In this document: positions 36,501 to 45,800 of the stretch, piece after piece
How positions within the stretch are numbered: position 1 is the stretch's first letter
Layout of the letters: every line of letters begins with the position of its first letter
NCBI GenBank assembly: GCA_008360975.2
Contig: VLJF02000035.1
Span: 806,001 to 870,000, forward strand
Source of the DNA: Lichenostomus cassidix
Taxonomy: Eukaryota; Chordata; Aves; Passeriformes; Meliphagidae
DNA length: 64,000 nt
Direction of reading: 5' to 3'
Notes under the pieces: generated by a model
Told to the model about the DNA's origin: nothing
The model's database searches: none
The model's input: only the letters and a program-made list of their open reading frames with translations
Translations under genes and position numbers: made by a program

Positions 36501-39500
36501 TGGGAATTTTGGGGAATAAAATGGGAATTTGAGGGGAAAATGGGGGAAATGGGAATTTTGGGATTTCAGGGAAAAAAAAGGCGAATTTTGGGGGAATAAA
36601 ATGGTTTTTGGGGGAAAAAGGGATTTTGGGAAAAATGGGAATTTCAGGGAATTTTGGGGGCAAATGGGGATTTTGGGGGAAAAATGGAATTTTGGGGGAA
36701 AAATGGGAATTTTAGAAATTTTGGGGTATTTGGGGGAAAAGGGAATTTTGAAAGGATTTTGGGGGGAAAAAAAGGGAATTTTGGGGGAAAAATGGAATCT
36801 TTGGGGAGGAAAATATGGGAATTTGGGGGAAAATTGGAATTTTTGGATAAAAGGGGATTTTGGGGGAAAATGGGAAGTTTGGGGGTGGGAAAATGGGGAA
36901 TTTCAAAGTTTTGGGGAAAATGGGGAATTTATAGAAGAGTTAGAAGGGAAAATGGGATTTTTGGGAAAATATGGGAATTTTTGAGAGAAATGGAATTTTG
37001 GGGGAAAAAGGGATTTTGGGGGAAAATATGGGAATTTGGGGGAATTTTGGGGGAAAAATGGGGATTTTGGGGAAATTTTAGGGATTTGGGGGAAAAGGGA
37101 TTTTGAAAATATTTTGGGGGAAAAAATGGAAATTATTGAGGGGAAAAATGGAATTTTTGGGGGGAAATATGGGAATTTTGGGGGAAAAGGGATTTTGAAA
37201 GGATTTTGGGGGAAAAACTGGGAAGTTTTGGGGGAATTTGGGAGGAAAAAGTGGGAAATGGGGATTTTGGGGAGGAAAAGGGGATTTTGGGGGAAAAAAA
37301 ATGGGAATTTTGGGGTTAAAAAAGGGGATTTTGGGGGGAAAATGGGAATTTTGGAGGGAAAAAATGGGAATTTTGGAGAGAAAAGATGGGAATTTGGGGA
37401 AAAAAAGCAATTTTGGGGGAATAAAATGGGAATTTGGGGGATTTTGGAGGAAAAAATGGGAATTTTGGTGAGAAAATATGGGAATTTTGGGGGAAATTAA
37501 GAAAATTCTTGGGGAATTTGGTCAGGAAAATGTGGGAATTTTGGGGGGAAAAAGGGATTTTGGGGGAAAACTGGCATTTGGGGGAATTTTGGGGGAAAAT
37601 AGGGATTTTGGGGTGGCAGAATTTGGGTGAAAAATGGAATTTTAGGGAGAAATGGGAATTTTGGGGGAATTGGGGGAATCTGGGGAACAAAATGGGGATT
37701 TTGGGGGAAAAATGGGAATTTTGGAGGAAAAATGGAATTTTGGGGGAAAAATGGCATTTGGGGGAATTTTGGAAAAAATGGGGTTTTGAAAGGATTTTGG
37801 GGAAAAATGGGAATTTTGGGGGGAAAAATGGGAATTTTGGGGGAAAAAATTGGAATTTTGGAGGAAAAAATGGGAATTTTGGGGGGGAAAATGGCATTTG
37901 GGGGAATTTTGGGGGATTTGAGGGGAAAATGGGATTTCTGGAGGGAATTTGGGGAGAAAAAGGGGAATTTTGGGAAAAATCTGGGGGGAAAAAGGAATCA
38001 TTTGGAGCTTTTTTCCCTCATTTTAATCCAATTTTTTCGCTCGTTTTTTGTCTCTTTTCCGCTTTTTTCCCATTCCCAATCCCAAATTTCCGTCCCAAAT
38101 TCCCAAATTTCCCATTTTTCATCCCGAATTTCCCATTTTTAACCCCAAATTTCCAATCCCAAATTCCCTTTTTTTCACCCCAAATTCCCAATTTTCTATC
38201 CCAAATTCCCAATTTTCCATCCCAAATTCCCAAATTTCCCATTTTCCATCCCAATTTTCCATTTTTAATCCAAAATATTCCATTTTTCACCCCAAAATTT
38301 CTATTTTTAACCCCAAATTCCCCATTTCCCATCCCAAATTTCCCATTTTTATTCCCAAATTCCCAAAATTCCCAATTTGCATCCCAATTTCCCAAATTTC
38401 CCATTTTTCATCCCAAATTTCCCATTTTTAAACTGAAATTTTCCATCCCAAATTCCCCAATTTTCGATCCCAAATTTCCTGAAATTTCCCCTTTTTAACC
38501 CCAAAATTCCCCTTTTTAACCCCAAAATTTCCCATTTTTAACCCCAAATTCCCCATTTTTCATCCCAAATTTCCCATTTCCCACCCCAAATTCCCAAATT
38601 TTTATCCCAAATTCCCAATTTTTCACCCCAAATTCCCAAATTTCCCATTTTCCATCCCAATTTTCCATTTTTAATCCGAAATACTGCATTTTTAACCCCA
38701 AATTCCCCAATTTTTGATCCCAAATTCCCAAATTTCCATTCCCAATCCCAAAATTGCCCATTTTTAACCCCAAATTTCCCCTTTTTATCCCCAAATTTCC
38801 CCTTTTTAACCCCAAAACTCCCATTTCCCACCCCAAATTCCCATTTTTTTCATCCCAAATTCCCAATTTTTTATCCCCAATTCCCAAATTCCCCATTTTT
38901 CATCCCAAAATTCCCCTTTTTTACCCCAAATTTCCCATTTTTCATCCCAAATTTTCCCTTTTTAACCCCAAAATTCCCATTTTTCATCCCAAATTTCCAA
39001 ATTTTTTATCCCAAATTTCCCATTTTCCATCGCAAATTCCCAAATTTTTTATCCCAAATTTCCCAAATTTCCCTTTTTTAACCCCAAATTTCCCATTTTC
39101 CTTCCCAAATTCCCAAATTCCCAATTTTCCATCCCAAATTTCCGATTTTTAATCTCAAATTTCCCATTTTCCATCCCAAATTCCCAAATTCCCAATTTTA
39201 ATCCCAAATTCCCAAATTTCCATCCCAAATTCCCAAATTTTTTATCCCAAAATTTCCATTTTTAATCCCAAATTTCCCCTTTTTAACCCCAAACTTCCCG
39301 TTTTCCATCCCAAATTTCCAAATTTTTTTCCCAAAATTTCCATTTTTCATCCAAAATTTTCATCCCAAATTCCCAATTTTTTTCACCCCAAATTCCCACA
39401 ATTCCCAATTTTCCATCCCAAATTCCCAATTTTCCATCCCAAATTCTCAAATTCCCCGTTTTTCATCCCAAATTTCCCCTTTTTAACCCCAAAATTCCCC

Positions 39501-42500
39501 ATTTTTCATCCCAAATTTCCCATTTTTCACCCCAAATTTCCCATTTTTCACCCCAAATTCCCAATTTTTCACCCAAAATTCCCAAATTTCCCAATTTTTT
39601 ATCCCAAATTCCCAAATCTCCCAATTTTCCATCCCAAATTCCCAAATTCCCCATTTTTCATCCCAAAATTCCCCTTTTTTACCCCAAAATTCCCATTTTT
39701 AACCCCAAAATTCCCCATTTTTCATCCCAAATTTCCCAATTTTTTATCCCAAATTCCCAAATTTCCCAAATTTCCCTTTTTTAATCCCAAATTTCCCATT
39801 TTCCTTCCCAAATTTCCCATTTTTCATCCCAAATTTTCCATTTTTAATGCCAATTTTTCATCCCCAATCCCAAAATTCCCCATTTTTCATCCCAAATTCC
39901 CAAATTTTTCTCCCCAAATTCCCAAATTTCCCAATTTTCCACCCCAAATTCCCAAATCCCCAGTCCCTCCCCAGCTCTGGACCTGCCCGGGAAGGTTTCC
40001 CAGCTGGAGGCGATGCTCAAACAGCTCCACAGCGACCTGGAAAAGGTGAGAAAATTCACATTTTTTACACCCAAAATTCACTTTTTCACACCCAAATTCC
40101 CCTTTTCTACAAATTCCCCATTTTTCCCACAAAAATTCTAATTTTTCCCACGAAAAATCCTCATTTTTCCCCCAAAAAATTGTAATTTTTCCCCCAAAAA
40201 ATTCCCATTTTTCCCACAAAAAATCCTCGTTTTCCCCAAAAAAAATCCTCATTTTTCCCATAAAAAGCCTTGAAAATGCCCCTAAAAATTCCCATTTTTC
40301 CTTTAAAAAAATCCTAATTTTTCCTCTAAAAAACCTTGAAAATTCCCAAAAAATTTCCCATTTTTCCCCCCAAAAAATCCTCATTTTTGCCCCTAAAATA
40401 TCTTGAAAATTCCTTAAAAAAATCCTAATTTTTCCCCCCAAAAATCCTGATTTTTCCCTTAAAAAATTTTAATTTTTCCCCTGAAAAATCCTCATTTTTC
40501 CCTAGAAAATCTTTTTTTTCCCTTAAAAAATCCTAATTTTTGCCTTAAAAAAAATCCTAATTTTTCCCTTAAAAAATTCCCATTTTTGCCTTAAAAATCC
40601 CCATTTTTCCATGAGAAAAATCTTTAAAAATCCCTCAAAATAATCTTAATTTTTTCCTAAAAAAAAAATTCCTCATTTTTCCCTCCAAAAAATCTTGAAA
40701 ATTCCCAAAAAAAATCCCAATTTTTTCCTAAAAAATCCCTTTAAAAATCACATTTTTTGCTAAAAAATCCCTTTTTTTCCTAAAAAATCCCCATTTTTTC
40801 CCTCCAAACCCCCCAAAATTCCCAAATATTTCCCCAAAATTCCCGAATTTTTCCCAAATTCCCCAATTTTTCGGCAGGAGAAGCAGGACAAGGTGTTTCT
40901 CCAGGCTGAAATATCTCCATTTCCCCCAAAATTTGCTAAAAAAATCTCCATTTTCCCTGTAAAAAACCCAAAAAATTCTCCCATCATCTCCATTATTCAC
41001 TAAAAAACCCTAATTTTTCCCTAAAAAAAAATCCCCATTTTCCCCCAAAAAAATCCCAATGTTTTCCTAAAAATATCCTCATTTTTCCCTTAAAAAATAT
41101 CACATTTTTTGCTAAAAAAATCCCAATTTTTCCCTAAAAAAATCACATTTTTTGCTAAAAAATCCCAATTTTTTGCTAAAAAATCCCCATTTTTTCCCCC
41201 CAAAAAATCCTGAAAATTCCCAAAGAATCCAAATCTTTTCCTAAAAAAAATCCTCATTTTTCCCTTTAAAAAATCACATTTTTTGCTACAAAAATCACCA
41301 TTTTCCCCCCAAAAAATCCCATTTTTTTCCCAAAAAATCCTCGTTTTTTCCCCAAAAATCCCCATTTTTTCCCTCCAAACCCCCCAAAATTCCCAAATTT
41401 TTCCCCAAAATTCCCGAATTTTTCCCAAATTCCCAAATTTTTCCCCAGGAGAAGCAGGACAAAGTGTTCCTGCAGGGCAAAGTATTTCCATTTCCCCCAA
41501 AATTTGCTAAAGAAATCTCCATTTTCCCTGAAAAAAACCCAAAAAAGTTCCCCCATCATCTCCATTATTCACTAAAAAATCCTAATTTTTCCCTAAAAAA
41601 AATACCCATTTTCCCCCAAAAAAATCCCAATGTTTTCCTAAAAATATCCTCATTTTTCTCTTAAAATATCACATTTTTTGCTAAAAAATCCCAATTTTTC
41701 TCCCCAAAAAATCCCAATTTTTCTCCCCAAAAAATCACATTTTTTGCTAAAAAATCCCAATTTTTTCCCCCAAAAAAATCCTGAAAATTCCCAAAGAATC
41801 CCAATCTTTTCCTAAAAAAAAATCCTCATTTTTCCCTTTAAAAAATCACATTTTTTGCTACAAAAATCACCATTTTCCCCCCAAAAAATCCCATTTTTTT
41901 CCCAAAAAATCCCCGTTTTTCCCCCAAAATCCCCTTTTTTTCCCTCCAAATCCCCCAACATTCCCAAATTTTTCCCCAAAATTCCCTAAATTCCCAAATT
42001 TTTCCCCAGGAGAAGCAGGACAAGGTGTTCCTCCAGGCTGAAATATCTCCATTTCCCCCAAAATTTGCTAAAAAAATCTCCATTTTCCCTGAAAAAAACC
42101 CAAAAAATTCTCCCATAATCTCCATTATTCACTAAAAAACCCAAATTTTTCCCTAAAAAAAAATCCCCATTTCCCCTCCAAAAAATCCCAATCTTTTCCT
42201 AAAAAAATTCCTCATTTTTTGCTAAAAAAAATCACATTTTTTGCTAAAAAATCCCAATTTTTGCTAAAAAATCCCCATTTTTTTCCCCCAGAAAATCCTG
42301 AAAATTCCCAAAAAAAATCCCAATCTTTTCCTAAAAAAATCCTCATTTTTCCCTTAAAAAATCCCATTTTTTTAATAAAAAAATCCCATTTTCCCCCCAA
42401 AAAAATCCCATTTTTTTTCCCAAAAATCCCAATCTTTTCTGAAAAATATCCTCATTTTTCCCTTAAAATATCACATTTTTTGCTAAAAAAATCCGAATTT

Positions 42501-42841
42501 TTCCCCCAAAAAAATCCCAATCTTTTCCTAAAAAAATCCTCATTTTTCCCTTTAAAAAATCACATTTTTTGCTACAAAAATCACCATTTTCCCCCAAAAA
42601 ATCCCATTTATTTCCCCAAAAATCCCCATTTTTTCCCTCCAAACCCCCCAAAATTCCCGAATTTTTCCCAAATTCCCCAATTTTTCGGCAGGAGAAGCAG
42701 GACAAGGTGTTTCTCCAGGCCGAAGTCGCCAACCTGCGGCAGAACAATCGGCGACTGCAGCAGGAATCCTCCTCGGCCGCCAGGCAGCTCCGCAGGTTCG
42801 CCAGGATCTTCTCCGGAGCCGCGGCCGATCCCGAGCCATGA
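521..42841 (+). CDS. SIPA1L3: SIPA1L3, ten 3'-terminal coding exons (gene span; 5' part outside window)
   Basis: SIPA1-like proteins are Rap GTPase-activating scaffolds with RapGAP and PDZ domains, acting at junctions, cytoskeleton and synapses. Only the C-terminal tail is here. Ten exons with consistent AG/GT boundaries and matching phases join into 1,309 nt: one base completing a codon, then 435 codons and TGA. Family landmarks in order are EPLWHIP, SASVPKSFFSK, a VFGQP block followed by RASLRDLRSPR, LQRTLSDESL, LDPGL-PLPDTAGLEW, VQRAVSLFSL-DPALSP, and the leucine-rich coiled coil (KVSQLEAMLKQLHSDLEK, then EKQDKVFLQAEV). SIPA1L3 is preferred over SIPA1L1 and SIPA1L2 because the VQRAVSLFSL block and the tail match my memory of SIPA1L3 best and because human SIPA1L3 lies on 19q13, like POLR2I and TBCB. 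The segment between the SSHS block and SASVPKSFF is shorter than I remember in mammals. A paralogue remains possible. Confidence 0.86.
598..1815. repeat. G-rich arm of inverted intron array (exon A to B)
   Basis: Tandem units of GGGAATTTTGGGAGGAAATT type with variants ending TTGAGTACAGAAATTTGGG. The text is almost fully G-rich on the plus strand. It is the reverse complement of the array that begins at ~1,845. Confidence 0.85.
1845..2217. repeat. C-rich arm of inverted intron array, part without exon copies
   Basis: Units such as CCCAAATTTCTGACCCAAA and CATTCCCAAAATCCCAAATT. This is the same repeat family as 598-1815 in opposite orientation, before copies of the exon B start appear. Confidence 0.85.
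2218..4705 (+). repeat. ~92-bp array carrying ~27 truncated copies of the exon B start
   Basis: Each unit has CCAGAGCCCCTSTGGCACAT followed by CCCAAATTCC-type filler; first copy near 2222, last decoy near 4618. The copied part is the acceptor AG and the start of exon B up to CACATCCC. Copies near 2306 and 3398 are truncated or altered. The rest of exon B occurs only at 4706-4803. Confidence 0.9.
4706..4803 (+). CDS. SIPA1L3: SIPA1L3 coding exon B (EPLWHIP exon)
   Basis: Acceptor TTCCAG|AG, donor GGCCAG|GTGGGG. AG completes the Glu codon from exon A, then 32 codons (PLWHIPAASRLSGKRQ to SPSRSGQ), ending in phase 0. The EPLWH block is shared by SIPA1L proteins. Its first ~16 bases are the core of the 27-copy decoy array immediately upstream. 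Confidence 0.88.
4804..8555 (+). repeat. G/A-rich array with five truncated copies of exon C
   Basis: Filler is GGGGAAAAATTGGG-type. Decoys at 5946-5984, 6824-6862, 7377-7415 and 7920-7958 copy the acceptor context and first ~36 bases of exon C (NEAPYSSHSTLS), then run into GGGAAAAATGGGG. A fifth (8322-8328) keeps only AACGAG. Each is preceded by a shared block with CTCTGGAATGAC (8322 copy: CTGGAATGACTGG). Spacing is about 540-880 bp. Confidence 0.9.
8556..8788 (+). CDS. SIPA1L3: SIPA1L3 coding exon C (SSHS serine-rich exon)
   Basis: Acceptor TTGCCAG|AACGAG. The exon reads NEAPYSSHSTLSSTTSS, an acidic stretch (EVDLDPESDGKGEES), then a basic part ending VEAARTAR. The donor GCGAG|GTTGGT at 8789 was chosen because it ends in phase 2, as exon D requires. 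GAG|GTGGAT (after 8618) and GAG|GTGGCT (after 8720) look better but break the frame. GGA|GTCGGA (after 8635) also fits the phase but is weak. The 3' half is therefore less certain than the 5' half. Confidence 0.72.
8789..10596. repeat. T/G-rich array (exon C to D)
   Basis: Units of GGGATTTTTTGGGGAAATTT type. Positions 9082-9173 hold a diverged duplicate of the exon C 3' end with its own donor, GAG|GTTAGT. From ~10,450 it changes to mixed pyrimidine sequence ending TTTCCAG at exon D. Confidence 0.8.
10597..10719 (+). CDS. SIPA1L3: SIPA1L3 coding exon D
   Basis: Acceptor TTTCCAG|GTCTCT, donor CCCAAAAA|GTGAGG. One base, 40 codons and two bases. The landmark ISASVPKSFFSKNPG followed by SGWKRQEEP matches the family's conserved LSASVPKSFFSK...GWKRTEEP segment. 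A run of seven T (TCC TTT TTT TCC) lies inside the coding sequence. Confidence 0.9.
10720..12985. repeat. AAAAATGGGATTTTGGG minisatellite (exon D to E, part 1)
   Basis: Units of about 18-22 bp, AAAAAATGGGATTTTGGG with GTCC, GCAC or GATT linkers. A higher-order unit with CCAAAAAGTGGAATTTTGGG then TGAGAAAAATTGG recurs about seven times (near 10819, 11070, 11676, 11950, 12260, 12490, 12705). It may derive from the exon D donor context CCCAAAAAGTGAGGAAAA. Confidence 0.8.
12986..14498. repeat. GGGATTTTTATGGGATTTT array with one truncated copy of exon E
   Basis: Units of 11-14 bp (TGGGATTTTTG, ATGGGATTTTA). At 13898-13946 an acceptor plus the first ~33 bases of exon E (QVNVFGQPSLR) is present, 601 bp upstream of the real exon, after which the array resumes. 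Both copies are preceded by GGAATTTCCC-type sequence. Confidence 0.85.
14499..14646 (+). CDS. SIPA1L3: SIPA1L3 coding exon E (VFGQP / RASLRDL exon)
   Basis: Acceptor TTTCCCAG|CCAGGTG, donor GCTCCG|GTCAGA. C completes the codon left by exon D, then 49 codons: QVNVFGQPRLRASLRDLRSP, then IEDDLKRLILMDN and CCPETEPAP. This is one of the most conserved blocks of the SIPA1L tail. The alternative acceptor four bases downstream (CCAG|GTGAAC) would put an in-frame TGA at the junction and was rejected. Confidence 0.93.
14647..16439. repeat. Array with three copies of the exon E 3' end
   Basis: Filler is TTTTTAGCCCCAAAAATGG-type. Copies of the exon E end (CTGATGGACAATTGCTGCCC to GCTCCG) occur at 14951-14989, 15283-15321 and 15785-15823. 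The first two keep the donor CCG|GTCAGA; in the third GT has become CT. Confidence 0.88.
16440..21629 (+). repeat. ~200-bp array with acceptor-like ends and paired AATAAA motifs
   Basis: About 25 units, each ending in a pyrimidine tract (CCCAATTTTTCC...) and usually TTCCAG|G, then AATTCCCCCAATTTA, CCATAATTCCTCC and often GAATAAAATCACAATAAACA. At 19577-19640 one unit carries a diverged copy of the exon F start (GCTCTCCAGAGAACTCTGTC). The real exon F follows at 21630. Confidence 0.85.
21630..21798 (+). CDS. SIPA1L3: SIPA1L3 coding exon F (TLSDESL exon)
   Basis: Acceptor ATTTTCCAG|GCTCTC, donor AAAAAAG|GTGAGA. 56 codons and one base: ALQRTLSDESLCGSRRD, a serine/proline-rich middle, then FPSSTLPGRR and MQHEKK. 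The TLSDESL motif is diagnostic of the family. An open frame of 1,120 codons running downstream is an artefact of the G/T-rich intron. Confidence 0.93.
21799..25870. repeat. GGGGATTTTTTGGGG array (exon F to G, part 1)
   Basis: Very G/T-rich. A higher-order unit of roughly 150-200 bp contains GGATTTATTTGGAATTTATT then TGGATTTTTGTTTTGGGGG. The lack of A and C on the plus strand leaves frames open over more than 1,000 codons, which is not evidence of coding. Confidence 0.85.
25871..28371 (+). repeat. Array with four truncated copies of the exon G start
   Basis: Units of about 460-750 bp containing CATCCTGTGATCCCAAAATT, CCCTCCCCAG and then the exon G start (GYCCCGTGGCCAGGCTGGAC). Decoys begin at 26031, 26776, 27234 and 27833 and diverge after GGACCCAG. 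The real exon begins at 28372. GGGAATTTNGGGGAA-type filler separates them. Confidence 0.9.
28372..28467 (+). CDS. SIPA1L3: SIPA1L3 coding exon G (LDPGL exon)
   Basis: Acceptor CCTCCCCAG|GTCCCG, donor TATGAAG|GTGAGA. Two bases complete Gly, then 31 codons (PVARLDPGLIPLPDTAGLEW to SAAKAYE) and one base. It corresponds to LDPGLMPLPDTAAGLEW...NAAKAYE in mammals. Four truncated copies of its acceptor and first ~23 bases lie upstream. Confidence 0.94.
28468..30250. repeat. AAAATTTGGGGGAAAAATCCC array (exon G to H, part 1)
   Basis: Units of about 20 bp grouped into higher-order blocks of ~290 bp that begin GGGGGTTTGGGGTTGGGGGA. No exon copies seen. Confidence 0.8.
30251..35269 (+). repeat. ~190-bp array with 24 truncated copies of the exon H start
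   Basis: Each unit has a T-rich tract ending CAG, then TGCAGCGGGCAGTGTCSCTG and TTCTCCCTGGCTGAT, then TTTTGGGTC filler. Copies start near 30595, 30780, 30957, 31143, 31296, 31501, 31676, 32033, 32228, 32402, 32596, 32761, 32956, 33119, 33314, 33479, 33663, 33848, 34023, 34214, 34562, 34759, 34932 and 35107. Three further units (near 30390, 31830 and 34366) carry a divergent version, GTGCAGTGAGAGATTTCCAT. Confidence 0.92.
35270..35402 (+). CDS. SIPA1L3: SIPA1L3 coding exon H (VQRAVSLFSL, proline-rich)
   Basis: Acceptor GGTTGCAG|TGCAGCGG, donor CCCAG|GTAACG. TG completes Val, then 43 codons and AG: VQRAVSLFSLADPALSPEP followed by a Pro/Ala/Gly tract in a C- and G-run-rich segment (35326-35402). 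The first half matches the family's VQRAVSLFSLNDPALSP. Twenty-four truncated copies of the start precede it; this is the only copy that continues to ALSP. Confidence 0.93.
35403..38005. repeat. G-rich arm of inverted intron array (exon H to I)
   Basis: Units of GGGAATTTTGGGGGAAAAAT type, G-rich throughout on the plus strand. It is the opposite orientation of the array starting at ~38,070. Confidence 0.85.
38070..39963. repeat. C-rich arm of inverted intron array (exon H to I)
   Basis: Units of CATCCCAAATTTCCCATTTTT and TAACCCCAAATTCCC type, the reverse complement of the family at 35,403-38,005 with diverged linkers. The two arms are separated by ~65 bp of non-repetitive T-rich spacer. Confidence 0.85.
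39964..40045 (+). CDS. SIPA1L3: SIPA1L3 coding exon I (start of C-terminal coiled coil)
   Basis: Acceptor ATCCCCAG|TCCCTC, donor GAAAAG|GTGAGA. T completes Ser, then 27 codons: PSPALDLPGKVSQLEAMLKQ, then LHSDLEK. The leucine heptads begin the coiled coil completed in exon J. The nearby CCCCAG|CTCTGG is out of frame with exon H. Confidence 0.94.
40046..42691 (+). repeat. AAAAAATCCCAATTTTTCCC array with three truncated copies of the exon J start
   Basis: Copies of the acceptor and start of exon J (GAGAAGCAGGACAARGTGTT plus ~15 bases) begin at 40878, 41449 and 42010, about 560-680 bp apart, each inside a unit of TTTTTGCTAAAAAATCCC filler. The real exon begins at 42692. Confidence 0.9.
42692..42841 (+). 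CDS. SIPA1L3: SIPA1L3 terminal coding exon J with stop codon
   Basis: Acceptor TCGGCAG|GAGAAG. 49 codons and TGA (42839-42841): EKQDKVFLQAEVANLRQNNR, RLQQESSSAARQLRRFARIF, then SGAAADPEP. It completes the coiled coil. The last residues differ from the mammalian -CREKKEL type end. Three truncated copies of its start lie upstream and 16 copies of its end lie downstream. Confidence 0.94.
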   Translation, partial: EKQDKVFLQAEVANLRQNNRRLQQESSSAARQLRRFARIFSGAAADPEP

Positions 42842-45800
42842 GATCCCAAAAATAATTTGGGATTAATTTTGGATCGTTTGGGATCAATTTGGGACAATTT
42901 GGGATCATTTGGGGTCAAAAATCCCCAAAATTCCCATTCTGGACACAAAAATCCTCTGGAATTGCAATGGATTCACATCAGGAACATCAGGATTTTCTCT
43001 GGAGCTGAGGTTGAGCCCGAGCCATGAGATCCCAAAAATAATTTGGGAATGTTTGGGATCGATTTCGGATCATTCCAGATACTTTGGGATGAATTTTGGA
43101 CAATTTGGGACACAAAAATCCTCTGGAATTTCAAAGGATTCATCTCAAGATTAGGATTTTCTCTGGAGCCGCGGCTGATCCCGAGCCCTGAGATCCCAAA
43201 AAATAATTTGGGATTAATTTGGGATCATTTGGGATCAATTTGGGACAATTTGGGATCCAAAATTCCCATTCTGGACACGAAAATCCCTCTGGAATTTCAA
43301 AGGATTCATCTCAAGATTAGGATCTTCTCCGGAGCCGCGGCCGATCCCGAGCCCTGAGATCCCAAAAAATAATTTGGGAATGTTTGGGATCGATTTGGGA
43401 CAATTTGGGGTCAAAAATCCCCAAAAATTCCCATTCTGGACACGAAAATCCTCTGGAATTTCAAAGGATTCACATCAAAATTAAGATCTTCTCTGGAGCC
43501 GCGGCTGATCCCGAGCCATGAGATCCCAAAAATAATTTGGGATTAATTTTGGATCATTTGGGATCAATTTGGGACAATTTGGGATCCAAAATTCCCATTC
43601 TGGACACAAAAATCCCTCTGGAATTGCAATGGATTCACATCAGGAACATCAGGATTTTCTCTGGAGCTGAGGTTGATCCCGAGCCCTGAGATCCCAAAAA
43701 ATAATTTGGGAATGTTTGGGATCGTTTGGGATCAATTTGGGACAATTTGGGGTCAAAAATCCCCAAAATTCCCATTCTGGACACGAAAATCCTCTGGAAT
43801 TTTAAAGGATTCACATCAGGAACATCAAGATTTTCTCCAGAGCCGCGGCTGATCCCGAGCCATGAGATCCCAAAAAAAAAATTTGGGATAAATTTTGGAT
43901 CGTTTGGGATCAATTTGGGTCAATTTGGGGTCAAAAATCCCCCAAAATTCCCATTCTGGACACGAAAATCCCTCTGGAATTTCAAAGGATTCATCTCAAG
44001 ATTAGGATCTTCTCCAAAGCCGCGGCTGATCCCGAGCCATGAGATCCCAAAAAAAATTTGGGATTAATGTTGGATCATTTGGGATCAATTTGGGACAATT
44101 TGGGATCCAAAATTCCCATTCTGGACACGAAAATCCCCTGGAATGGCAAAGGATTCACATCAAAATCAGGATCTTCTCCGGAGCCGCGGCTGATCCCGAG
44201 CCCTGAGATCCCAAAAATAATTTGGGATTAATTTTCGATCATTTGGGATCAATTTTGGACAATTTGGGATCCAAAATTCCCATTCTGGACACAAAAATCC
44301 TCTGGAATTGCAATGGATTCACATCAGGAACATCAGGATTTTCTCCGGAGCCGCGGCTGATCCCGAGCCGTGAGATCCCAAAAAAAATTTGGGAATGTTT
44401 GGGATCGATTTCGGATCATTCCAGATACTTTGGGATGAATTTTGGACAATTTGGGACACAAAAATCCTCTGGAATTTCAAAGGATTCACATCAGGAACAT
44501 CAGGATCTTCTCCGGAGCCGCAGCTGATCCGGAGCCGTGAGATCCCAAAAAATAATTTGGGGTTAATTTTGGATCATTTGGGATCAATTTTGGACAATTT
44601 GGGATCCAAAATTCCCATTCTGGACACAAAAATCCTCTGGAATTTCAAAGGATTCATCTCAAGATTAGGATTTTCTCCGGAGCCGCGGCTGATCCCGAGC
44701 CATGAGATCCCAAAAAATAATTTGGGAATGTTTGGGATCGATTTGGGACAATTTGGGGTCAAAAATCCCCAAAAATTCCCATTCTGGACACGAAAATCCT
44801 CTGGAATTTCAAAGGATTCACATCAAAATTAAGATCTTCTCCGGAGCCGCGGCTGATCCCGAGCCATGAGATCCCAAAAATAATTTGGGATAAATTTTGG
44901 ATCATTTGGGATCAATTTTGGACAATTTGGGGTCAAAAATTCCCATTCTGGACACAGAAATCCTCTGGAATTGCAATGGATTCACATCAAACATCTGGAA
45001 TTCCATCAGGATTAGGATTTTCTCCCGAGCCCTGAGATCCCAAAAATAATTTGGGATTAATTTTGGATCATTTGGGATCAATTTGGGACAATTTGGGATC
45101 CGAAATTCCCATTGTGGACACAAAAATCCCCTGGAATAGCAAAGGATTCACATCAAAATCAGGATCTTCTCCGGAGCCGCGGCCGATCCCGAGCCATGAG
45201 ATCCCAAAAATAATTTGGGATAAATTTTGGATCGTTTGGGATCAATTTGGGACAATTTGGGGTCAAAAATCCCCCAAAATTCCCATTCTGGACACAAAAA
45301 TCCTCTGGAATTGCAAAGGATTCACATCAGGATTAGGATTTTCTTGATCCCGAGCCATGAGATCCCAAAAAAATAATTTAGGAATGTTTGGGATCGATTG
45401 GGATCGTTTGGGATCAATTTTGGACAATTTGGGATCAATTTAGGATCCAAAATCCCAAAAAAATTCCCATTCTGGACACAAAAATCCCTCTGGAATCCCG
45501 ATGGATTCAGTTCAGGAACATCAGGAATTCCATCAGGATCCCAAAGGATGCAAATTGGGATCAATTTGGGAACATTTAGGATCATTTGGGATCAATTTGG
45601 GGTCAAAAATGCCCCAAAATTCCCATTCTGGACACTAAAATCCCTCTGGAATTGCAAAGGATTCACATCAGGAACATCAGGATTTTCTCCGGAGCCGCGG
45701 CCGATCCCGAGCCGTGAGATCCCAAAAAAAATTTGGGATACATTTTTGGATCATTTCGGATTGTTTGGGATCAATTTTGGACAATCTGGGATCGATTTGG

